A stretch of DNA of 7,953 nt from positions 1 through 7,953 of the forward strand of contig JARJMV020000098.1 in the NCBI GenBank assembly GCA_029335935.2, given 5' to 3'. A program made the position numbers and the translations under genes. Each line of letters begins with the position of its first letter. Position 1 is the stretch's first letter. Below are positions 1 to 5,550 of this stretch, in pieces. This DNA is from a bacterium (GTDB taxonomy: Bacteria > Armatimonadota > Fimbriimonadia > Fimbriimonadales > GBS-DC). A model generated the notes under the pieces. The model was not told where the DNA came from. It worked only from the letters and a program-made list of their open reading frames with translations, and did not search any database.

Positions 1-18
1 TGCCCGAATCGAATCGGC

Positions 19-1332
19 GTGTTGAAAGTTTATGGATTGGGACTGTTGATGCTGCTTGCGGGGCGCGATTCGGGCGTCTCGCCGATTGCCCCGCGCTATG
101 AGGCGTCGCTGGAGCGACCTGTGCGAACGCGCGGCGTCTACGCGATACGGAATGTCACTGCGCACCCCATCACCGCGCCGCCGGTCGAGGGCGCGACCGT
201 AATCATTCGCGACGGCAAAATCGCCGCCGTCGGCAAAAATATCGCTATTCCGCGCGGCGCAGCCGTCTACGACGGCAAGGGCAACCACCTGTACCCGGGC
301 TATATCGACGCCTGCACGACGCTGGGACTGACCGAGATTGGCTCCATCGCCGCCACCATCGATACCACCGAGACAGGACAGTTCAACCCGAACTCGCGGG
401 CGGAAATCGCGCTGAACCCCGACTCGGAGCTAATCCCCGTCACGCGCGTCAACGGCACGACCACTGTGGTCGCCGCGCCAACAGGCGGGATCCTCTCAGG
501 CACGGGGTGCGTGATGAACTTGGATGGCTGGACTTGGGAAGAGATGGTCATCAAGACGCCGATAGGTCTGTTTATGAACTTCCCTGCCCCGTCCGCCGCG
601 CCGAACCAGAGCGCGGAGGCGCGCCGCCGCGACTGGGAGAGCCGTATGCGCCCGATTAACGAGTTTCTCGACGACGCCCGACGCTACCTGCGCGCCCATC
701 AAGCGAGGGGCGCGGAGGGCATTCCTGCCCATGAACGCGACCCGCGCTTCGACGCGATGATGCCCGTGCTGGAGGGCAAGTTGCCGCTGTTTGTGCGCGT
801 CAATAGCGCATTAGGCATCCAAGCTGCGATACGCTGGGCGGAGGAGCAGCAGGTGCGCCTCGTGATTGTGGGCGGTTCGGAGGCGTATCGCGTCGCCGAC
901 CTGCTACGCGAGAAGCAAGTACCCGTGATCTTGGAAGGCGTACACAATATGCCCAGCGCAGAATCCGACCCGTACGACGAGCCGTTCCTGCTCCCACGAC
1001 GCCTGCACGAGAAAGGCGTGCTGTTCTGCGTGGCGAGCAACGACGCCAGCAACGCCCGCAACTTGCCCTACCACTTGGCGACCGCCGTCGCGCACGGGCT
1101 GCCCCGCGAGGAAGCACTCAAAGCCATCACACTCTACCCCGCGCAAATCTTGGGGCTGTCCCATCGGCTCGGCAGTATCGAGGCTGGTAAAGATGCGAAC
1201 TTAGTGCTGCTCAGCGGCGACCCGTTGGACATCCGCATCGAGGTGATCCAGGTCTGGATTGCTGGACGCCCTATCGAGATGACCAGCAAGCACACTCGGC
1301 TTTACGAACGCTACCGCGGCCGACCGAGATGA
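19..1332 (+). CDS. Amidohydrolase-superfamily protein lacking the usual metal-binding histidines; start uncertain
   Basis: The 437-residue protein has the amidohydrolase layout. The N-terminal beta part carries an EGATVIIRDGKIAAVG stretch (residues 58-72) and LYPGYIDA (91-98). The C-terminal part has LGSIEAGKDANLVLLSGDPL (384-403), which returns to the beta domain. In catalytic members PG-x-IDA is followed by HTH; here it reads CTT, so both metal ligands are replaced (C99, T101). The later metal-histidine positions also look changed: VRVN at 259-262 where VxxHA is usual, and IVGG at 283-286. From memory, a bacterial subfamily shares the segments NPDSELIPVTR and LDGWTWEEM and the same losses, so this is probably inherited rather than recent decay. 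A hydrophobic stretch at residues 4-14 may be a signal peptide. The GTG at 19 (or TTG at 22) has no clear ribosome binding site and the frame stays open to the window edge, so the gene may begin upstream. The substrate is unknown. The 3' end overlaps the convergent esterase gene by 22 bp. Confidence 0.85.
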   Translation: MLKVYGLGLLMLLAGRDSGVSPIAPRYEASLERPVRTRGVYAIRNVTAHPITAPPVEGATVIIRDGKIAAVGKNIAIPRGAAVYDGKGNHLYPGYIDACTTLGLTEIGSIAATIDTTETGQFNPNSRAEIALNPDSELIPVTRVNGTTTVVAAPTGGILSGTGCVMNLDGWTWEEMVIKTPIGLFMNFPAPSAAPNQSAEARRRDWESRMRPINEFLDDARRYLRAHQARGAEGIPAHERDPRFDAMMPVLEGKLPLFVRVNSALGIQAAIRWAEEQQVRLVIVGGSEAYRVADLLREKQVPVILEGVHNMPSAESDPYDEPFLLPRRLHEKGVLFCVASNDASNARNLPYHLATAVAHGLPREEALKAITLYPAQILGLSHRLGSIEAGKDANLVLLSGDPLDIRIEVIQVWIAGRPIEMTSKHTRLYERYRGRPR

Positions 1333-2237
1333 GCCTCTGCCCACGCCTCTAACTGGGGACGCATCTCAGGATGCCAGTCGTGCCCCCAGTCCTCGTAAAT
1401 CAGCAAGCGTTTGGGCGTAGGCAGCGCATCATAGAGCGAGAACACCACAGGCGCGCGGATGCCAGGATCTTTCAACGCCAAGCTCAGCTGTACGGGCGTG
1501 CGCACATACGGCGCGTGGTTGACAGCATCGTAGTATTGCAGCACGCTCAGCACCGCTTCGCGCGAGACGCCTGTGGTCTCGATGTAGTCGCTGAACTCCT
1601 TGATGGGGTAGCGCCATGCAGGTCTATCGAGCAAGTACTCCCAGTAGCTGAGCGCCGGCAGCTCGGCGACCACACATCGGGTGTGCCTGCACCACGCGCC
1701 CAGCATCACTGCCAATCCACCGCCCTGACTGAGACCTGCCGCCATCAGCCGCTGCGCGTCCACCTCCGCCTGTACCGCCAGCACCCGCATCGCCAGCAGG
1801 CTCTCCTGCACGAGGCGACGGTAGATGTAGGTCTGCGGCGATTGGATGCCACGCGTGAAGTAGCCTAGCTCGGGACTGTAGGGCACATTCGGCTCCACCG
1901 CGTAGCCGTGCAGATTGACAGAGAAGGTAATCATCCGCTCGAACATCGTGTCTTCGTTGATGGGCACAGTTCCAACGCCGTAGCCGGGCAGGTACAGCAC
2001 GGCGGGCAACGGGTACAGCGCTCGGCGCGGCAGCGCATACCAGCCCTCGCGCCCACGCTGGTCGATGCCCATCCAGCGCAAGCGGTACACAACATGGCTG
2101 GGATGGTCATCGTCCTCGTGATGCACGCGCTCGTAGCGCAGCGGAACGGCTTCGGCTTCGGCAACCGCCGCTTGCCAGAACGCCACGAAATCCGCAGGCG
2201 GTCGCGGCGGCTTGAGGGATACTGCGCCGTCCATCAT
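1311..2237 (-). CDS. Acetyl xylan esterase-like alpha/beta hydrolase (CE7/AXE1 family)
   Basis: The 308-residue protein is close to the usual CE7 length of about 320. These enzymes deacetylate xylo-oligosaccharides and cephalosporin C. Family landmarks are visible: FTRGIQSPQTYIYRRL (127-142), which matches the conserved TRG-x-x-D/S-P-x-x-YYYR block; the nucleophile motif GLSQGGG (168-174, Ser170); the probable catalytic Asp257 in LKDPG; and His286 in WGHDW. Two CE7 signatures differ: the RGQ motif appears to be HGY at 110-112, and HE is HD at 286-287. There is no signal peptide, so it probably acts in the cytoplasm on imported esters. The ATG at 2237 was chosen because it forms an ATGA overlap with the stop of the NIL-domain gene, giving translational coupling; the frame is open further upstream but that stretch lies antiparallel-free inside the NIL gene and does not resemble the family. 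It is the last gene of the pdx cluster. Its end overlaps the amidohydrolase gene. Substrate is not determinable here. Confidence 0.85.
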   Translation of the reverse strand: MMDGAVSLKPPRPPADFVAFWQAAVAEAEAVPLRYERVHHEDDDHPSHVVYRLRWMGIDQRGREGWYALPRRALYPLPAVLYLPGYGVGTVPINEDTMFERMITFSVNLHGYAVEPNVPYSPELGYFTRGIQSPQTYIYRRLVQESLLAMRVLAVQAEVDAQRLMAAGLSQGGGLAVMLGAWCRHTRCVVAELPALSYWEYLLDRPAWRYPIKEFSDYIETTGVSREAVLSVLQYYDAVNHAPYVRTPVQLSLALKDPGIRAPVVFSLYDALPTPKRLLIYEDWGHDWHPEMRPQLEAWAEAHLGRPR

Positions 2238-2476
2238 CCGAACACCGAACGCTCCACGGGCTCGACATGTAGCCCTGTGGTGTGTAGCCATGCCGTCGCG
2301 CGCTGGATCTCCTCCACAGGTCCCTCCAACGCCACGAACGCCCAGCCGAAGTCCTCGTTGATGTTCGCTTTGAGGACATTCACCTGCAGTTCGAAGTCGC
2401 GTCCGAGCCGCCACAGCCACGGAACGCCCACCTGCTCGCGGTTCGTGGTCGCGATGGTCATGTGAACTTTGGTCAT
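2234..2476 (-). CDS. Free-standing NIL-domain protein
   Basis: The 80-residue protein looks like a single NIL domain, the small ferredoxin-like fold best known as the C-terminal ligand-binding domain of the methionine ABC transporter ATPase MetN and also found beside some ferredoxins. Supporting features are the short beta-alpha-beta pattern, with a first strand KVHMTIA, a conserved-looking VNVLKANINEDFGWAFVALEG core (residues 33-53; N-I-x-x-D/E-x-G-W/x is typical), and a helix EEIQRATAWLHTTGLHVEPV. It has no ATPase, membrane segment or cysteine cluster, so a sensor or ligand-binding role is plausible but inferred. Its ATG overlaps the upstream stop codon by 4 bp (ATGA), and its own stop overlaps the esterase start in the same way. 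It has one of the two strong ribosome binding sites in the window, so it may be made at a higher level than its neighbours. Confidence 0.75.
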   Translation of the reverse strand: MTKVHMTIATTNREQVGVPWLWRLGRDFELQVNVLKANINEDFGWAFVALEGPVEEIQRATAWLHTTGLHVEPVERSVFG

Positions 2477-2832
2477 GCTTGTCCCTCCTGCTCAGCCAAG
2501 AGTGCGTCCATCATCTCGTAGGCGTATCTGAGGTGCGGAATCACGATTGAGCCGCCGATAATGAGCGCGATGTTCATCGCCTCGTGCAGCTCCTCGCGCG
2601 TCGCGCCTTCCTGCACGCAGCGGTCTAAGTGATAGAAGATGCAATCGTTGCAGCGAAGCACCATCGAGCCGACCAGCCCCATCAGCTCTTTGTATTTGAC
2701 GGGGATAGCGCCTTCGGTGTACGCGCTGGCGTCGAGCGCGAAGAACCGCTGGAACGGCTTGAACCCGCTGTCGAGGATGCGCGTGTTCATCTCTTGCCGA
2801 TAGAGGCGTGTCTCGTTCGGTTTGCGTTGCAT
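2473..2832 (-). CDS. AhpD-like carboxymuconolactone decarboxylase family protein
   Basis: The 119-residue protein belongs to the carboxymuconolactone decarboxylase/AhpD fold, small all-helical proteins that often act as thiol-dependent peroxidase partners. The key motif is CNDCIFYH (residues 61-68), that is C-x-x-C-x-x-x-H. A glutamate (E49) sits 12 residues before the first cysteine. This matches the spacing I recall for the AhpD catalytic set (Glu, Cys, Cys, His), so a redox-active dithiol is likely. The helices KELMGLVGSMVLRC (48-61) and EELHEAMNIALIIGGSIVIPHL (80-101) complete the family pattern. The ATG at 2832 was chosen because it lies 4 bp after the pdxT stop and gives a family-like N terminus (RLYRQEMNTRIL); an ATG at 2790 (residue 15) is the alternative. 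It probably functions in the cytoplasm in redox or peroxide chemistry, but the true substrate is unknown. No AhpC is present in the window. Confidence 0.87.
   Translation of the reverse strand: MQRKPNETRLYRQEMNTRILDSGFKPFQRFFALDASAYTEGAIPVKYKELMGLVGSMVLRCNDCIFYHLDRCVQEGATREELHEAMNIALIIGGSIVIPHLRYAYEMMDALLAEQEGQA
2484..2489 (-). promoter_or_regulatory. Strong ribosome binding site of the NIL-domain gene
   Basis: On the minus strand AGGAGG lies 7 nt before the ATG at 2476. It is embedded in the last codons of the upstream AhpD-like gene. It fixes the start of the NIL-domain gene and contrasts with the weak or absent sites of the other cluster genes. Confidence 0.8.
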
Positions 2833-2836
2833 CGGG

Positions 2837-3412
2837 CTAAAGTGTACCTGAGATGAGCGAGAGGAAATATTGGTGGACGCGGGTATCGTCGGTGAGTTCG
2901 GGGTGGAACGCCGTCGCCAGCAGTTTGCCCTGTTGCACGGCGACGATTTTGCCCTCAAGTTCGCTGAGCGTGTCGACCTCGTCGCCGACTTGCGAGACAA
3001 TCGGCGCGCGGATGAACACGCCTCGCACGGCGCGCTCAGGCGTCGGGCGGAACAAGAGGTCCGCCTCGAAACTCTCGATCTGCCTGCCGAAGGCGTTGCG
3101 CCGCACGGTGATGTCCATCAGCCCCAGACGCGGTTGCTCGCTCCCCTCGATGTGCTTGGCGAGCAGAATCATCCCAGCGCAAGTGCCATAGATGGGCATG
3201 CCCTGCGCGGCGCGTGCGCGGATTGCCTCATCCAGCCCATAGCGCGCCATCAACTTGCCGATGGTGGTGCTTTCGCCGCCGGGGATAATCAGCGCGTCCA
3301 CCTGCGCGAGGTCGCCGACTTTACGCACTTCGGTCGCCTCAACATTGAGCCGCGCGAGCGTCGCGAGGTGTTCCGCGAAATCGCCCTGAAGCGCAAGTAC
3401 ACCCACTCTCAT
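2837..3412 (-). CDS. pdxT: PLP synthase glutaminase subunit PdxT
   Basis: The 191-residue protein is a full-length class I glutamine amidotransferase. It releases ammonia from glutamine and channels it to PdxS for pyridoxal 5'-phosphate synthesis. Diagnostic motifs are all present in order: VGVLALQGDFAEH (3-15), PGGEST (44-49), the nucleophile in YGTCAGM (Cys78), RRNAFGRQIESFE (104-116), FIRAP (133-137), and AFHPELT (His170 and Glu172, completing the triad). The start is the canonical MRVGVLALQG; the only upstream ribosome binding signal is a weak GGGA. It follows pdxS by 71 bp, a gap occupied by a long hairpin, and is followed after 4 bp by the AhpD-like gene. Function is assigned with near certainty from the motifs and the pdxS neighbour. 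Confidence 0.98.
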   Translation of the reverse strand: MRVGVLALQGDFAEHLATLARLNVEATEVRKVGDLAQVDALIIPGGESTTIGKLMARYGLDEAIRARAAQGMPIYGTCAGMILLAKHIEGSEQPRLGLMDITVRRNAFGRQIESFEADLLFRPTPERAVRGVFIRAPIVSQVGDEVDTLSELEGKIVAVQQGKLLATAFHPELTDDTRVHQYFLSLISGTL

Positions 3413-3433
3413 CTCGCATCCCAGCAGGGCTTA

Positions 3434-3473
3434 GGCAGTTGTGTCGGCATGGTTGTGTGCCGACACGACTGCC
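3434..3473 (-). repeat. Long stem-loop between pdxS and pdxT
   Basis: Two 16-base arms (3434-3449, 3458-3473) are complementary at 15 of 16 positions around an 8-base loop. The odd pair is T3440/G3467, a G-U wobble in a plus-strand RNA but a C-A mismatch in the pdx transcript. In the pdx mRNA the hairpin begins 10 nt after the pdxS stop and ends 21 nt before the pdxT ATG. No run of T follows it on the minus strand (it continues TAAGCCC), so it is not a standard Rho-independent terminator. It may be a leaky attenuator, an mRNA-stabilising or processing element that sets the PdxS:PdxT ratio, or a copy of a dispersed palindromic repeat. Confidence 0.8.
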
Positions 3474-3483
3474 CCAGCATCCG

Positions 3484-4410
3484 CTACCACCCGCGTACTG
3501 CCATCAGTTCCTCTTCGGCGAGTTTGCGCACATCGAGGCTGGGCATCGCCTCGCCGAGACCTTTGGAAATCTCCGCCAGCACTTCAGGGTCGCGATAGTG
3601 GGTGACGGCATCGACGATGGCGCGTGCGCGTCGCTCCGGGTCGGACGCTTTGAAGATGCCAGAGCCGACGAACACCGCCTCTGCGCCGAGCCACATCATC
3701 AACGCGGCGTCGGCAGGCGTGGCGATACCACCCGCCGAGAAGTTCGGCACAGGCAGCCTGCCCGTCTGATGAACCTCCACCACGAGGTCGTAGGGCGCTT
3801 GCAACTGCTTGGCTATCGCCATCAGTTCGTCTTCGGGCGCGCTGTGGATACGGCGGATATCTTTCATAATGGCGCGCATATGGCGCACGGCTTCCACGAT
3901 GTTGCCTGTGCCTGCCTCGCCCTTGGTGCGGATCATCGCCGCGCCTTCCCCGATGCGTCGCAACGCCTCGCCCAAGTCGCGCGCGCCGCACACAAACGGC
4001 GTCTTGAACGCATGCTTGTTCACATGGTGTTCCTCGTCGGCGGGGGTCAGCACCTCGCTCTCGTCGATGAAGTCCACGCCCAACGCTTCGAGAATCATCG
4101 CCTCCGCGAAGTGCCCGATACGACACTTCGCCATCACCGGGATAGTGACGGCGTGCATAATCTCTTCAATCATGCGCGGGTCGGACATGCGTGCGACGCC
4201 GCCCTCGCGTCGGATGTCGGCAGGCACGCGCTCCAGTGCCATCACCGCGACCGCGCCCGCCTCTTCGGCGATACGCGCCTGCTCCGCGTTCACCACATCC
4301 ATAATCACGCCACCGCGCAACATCTCAGCGAAGCCGACCTTCGTGCGCCAAGTGGATTTCTGAACCTCATATCGGCTCTGCTGCTCGGAAGTCGAAACAC
4401 TCGGTGTCAT
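3484..4410 (-). CDS. pdxS: PLP synthase subunit PdxS
   Basis: The 308-residue protein is the (beta/alpha)8 synthase subunit that condenses ribose 5-phosphate (or ribulose 5-phosphate), glyceraldehyde 3-phosphate and ammonia into pyridoxal 5'-phosphate. Near-invariant blocks are present: [12 protein letters not shown] (30-41, Asp38), [23 protein letters not shown] (56-78), [14 protein letters not shown] (91-104; Lys95 is the first catalytic lysine), [17 protein letters not shown] (113-129), [10 protein letters not shown] (161-170; Lys163 is the second catalytic lysine), and [36 protein letters not shown] (224-256). The ATG at 4410 gives a normal N-terminal length; a longer frame reaching 4539 would run across the promoter region and does not resemble the family. 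It has no ribosome binding site and sits 9 nt after a TATAAT box, suggesting a leaderless message. It is the first gene of a probable five-gene operon. Confidence 0.98.
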   Translation of the reverse strand: MTPSVSTSEQQSRYEVQKSTWRTKVGFAEMLRGGVIMDVVNAEQARIAEEAGAVAVMALERVPADIRREGGVARMSDPRMIEEIMHAVTIPVMAKCRIGHFAEAMILEALGVDFIDESEVLTPADEEHHVNKHAFKTPFVCGARDLGEALRRIGEGAAMIRTKGEAGTGNIVEAVRHMRAIMKDIRRIHSAPEDELMAIAKQLQAPYDLVVEVHQTGRLPVPNFSAGGIATPADAALMMWLGAEAVFVGSGIFKASDPERRARAIVDAVTHYRDPEVLAEISKGLGEAMPSLDVRKLAEEELMAVRGW

Positions 4411-4419
4411 AGCAAGAGA

Positions 4420-4425
4420 ATTATA
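4420..4425 (-). promoter_or_regulatory. Probable -10 box of the pdxS operon (leaderless)
   Basis: A perfect TATAAT on the minus strand ends 9 nt before the pdxS ATG. With usual spacing, transcription would begin at or within a few bases of the ATG, so the mRNA would be leaderless, which agrees with the missing ribosome binding site. The expected -35 position (4443-4448) reads TCCTGC on the minus strand, a poor match to TTGACA. Confidence 0.6.
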
Positions 4426-4442
4426 CCTGAGGCGCGACAACG

Positions 4443-4455
4443 GCAGGAATCCTGC
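4443..4455. promoter_or_regulatory. Perfect 13-bp palindrome in the pdxS/NurA-like divergent spacer (possible operator)
   Basis: The sequence GCAGGA-A-TCCTGC has two perfect 6-base arms around one base. It coincides with the expected -35 position of the pdxS promoter and lies 24 bp before the divergent gene start. A repressor or activator bound there could affect both genes. Chance occurrence in GC-rich DNA is possible. Confidence 0.3.
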
Positions 4456-4479
4456 GACGCCGTGCGAATCTTCCACTTT

Positions 4480-5550
4480 ATGACTGAGTTTCTGCAGCGG
4501 TTGGTGCGGTTCCTGCGCGAGAACCCAGAGGGCGTGCAAGTGGTGCGCCGAGTGAGCAGCGAAGACACTATCGAGCCGCCAGAGGAGGAGGGGGGCTTCT
4601 CAAGCGCGATGTTAGTGCATGAGGCAGATCGCCGTGAGTTTGGCGTGTTCCCTGTGCCGCCTGCCAACGAGCCGACGCAGTTCACGCACTTCATCGACGG
4701 CGTCCAGCATTCACACCTGCTATACTATCAGCAGACTCCAAAAGGGTTGTTGCCCGTCGTGTATGGCTATGTGGCGGCGATGGTGCTGGAGCGACGCGAG
4801 CGCGAGCTGCACCCTGTCCCTGCGCTGACGCAGGCGGAGGAGGCGCTCTTTTTGCCGCTCAAAGCGTTCGACGCCGAGGGGTTCAAACGCGCGGGGCTGA
4901 CCGTCTACGACTCGTTGGAGAACCGCGAGCTGGAGAAGACCTCCTTCAACACGATGCTGGTGCGTGCAGGGGCGACTGTTGCGCGCGTGCGTGACCATCT
5001 GGAGCGCAAACTCGCCCTGCAGTGGATTGACCAGCAGACGCCCGGCTCCACCAACTGGCTGCTGGTGGACGGCTCGATAGCCGACCTGATGAGCGCGCTG
5101 GAACGGCGCAAACTGGTGCAGGTAGTGGGCGTCTCGAAGTCGCACCGCACCAGCTATTTGGAGATTAACTGGATGCTACAGGTGCTGAACATGCCTGCCG
5201 GCTATCGCAGCAGCGTCTTTCGTCCCGTGCGTCAGGGGCAGAGCGAGGTCTACAGTTGGTACTTGCGCTTGCGCTGGCAGCAGGGCGCATCGCCCACTTA
5301 TGGGCTGGTGCGCGTTGAGACGCCTGTGCTGACCAGCCCCGACGACACGCGCGAGTGGGCGGATTGCATCTCGGCGTGGCTGCTGCAGGAGACGCGCCCG
5401 TTGAGCCTGCCCGACCCGCGCTACGACCGACTGCTCTATCCGTTCCGAATGTGCGAACAGCACTTGCGCAGCCGCGCCCCCAGCGAAGCCGTGATGCGCA
5501 CCGCTCTGGAGCGCGTCGGCGAGCGCGCCCTGACCCTATCAACTGCCTAA
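4480..5550 (+). CDS. NurA-like nuclease domain protein (candidate)
   Basis: The 356-residue protein matches the motif plan of the NurA nuclease family, Mn-dependent RNase H-fold enzymes that work with the HerA translocase in DNA end resection. Visible motifs are: HFIDGVQ (70-76, Asp73), the position of the first metal-binding [11 protein letters not shown] (192-200, Asp197), the second DG(S); [12 protein letters not shown] (217-227), like the family's K-x-S segment; LVRVETP (276-282), the conserved R-x-E; and [11 protein letters not shown] (318-328), with Tyr320 and His328 spaced by 8, the spacing I recall for the essential Tyr and His of Sulfolobus NurA. There is no signal peptide or membrane segment. 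The ATG at 4480 was chosen because the longer frame, open back to 3439, runs antisense through pdxS. No ribosome binding site is evident. Its stop interleaves with that of the PabB-PabC gene (4-bp overlap). No HerA is in the window. An alternative is an undescribed RNase H-like family; assignment is by motif only. Confidence 0.65.
   Translation: MTEFLQRLVRFLRENPEGVQVVRRVSSEDTIEPPEEEGGFSSAMLVHEADRREFGVFPVPPANEPTQFTHFIDGVQHSHLLYYQQTPKGLLPVVYGYVAAMVLERRERELHPVPALTQAEEALFLPLKAFDAEGFKRAGLTVYDSLENRELEKTSFNTMLVRAGATVARVRDHLERKLALQWIDQQTPGSTNWLLVDGSIADLMSALERRKLVQVVGVSKSHRTSYLEINWMLQVLNMPAGYRSSVFRPVRQGQSEVYSWYLRLRWQQGASPTYGLVRVETPVLTSPDDTREWADCISAWLLQETRPLSLPDPRYDRLLYPFRMCEQHLRSRAPSEAVMRTALERVGERALTLSTA

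Noticed and set aside
2238..2420. A 61-residue N-terminal extension of the esterase.
   Set aside because: It overlaps the NIL-domain gene on the same strand in another frame, is Arg/Gly-rich, and is not part of the CE7 fold; the ATGA overlap start at 2237 is better.
1908..2465. Plus-strand open frames opposite the esterase and NIL genes.
   Set aside because: They are His/Arg-rich shadows of real genes on the other strand, with no ribosome binding site and no recognisable motif.
3434..3473. The pdxS-pdxT hairpin as a Rho-independent terminator.
   Set aside because: No T run follows on the minus strand (the pdx transcript direction), and pdxT has to be expressed with pdxS.
3439..4479. A 347-residue in-frame extension of the NurA-like gene across the antisense strand of pdxS.
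   Set aside because: The extension lies wholly opposite pdxS and its upstream spacer, is rich in His and Arg as GC-rich shadow frames are, and resembles no family; the ATG at 4480 gives a sensible N terminus.
4411..4539. A longer start for pdxS at 4539.
   Set aside because: The added 43 residues cross the divergent promoter region and the start of the NurA-like gene and are not found in PdxS proteins.
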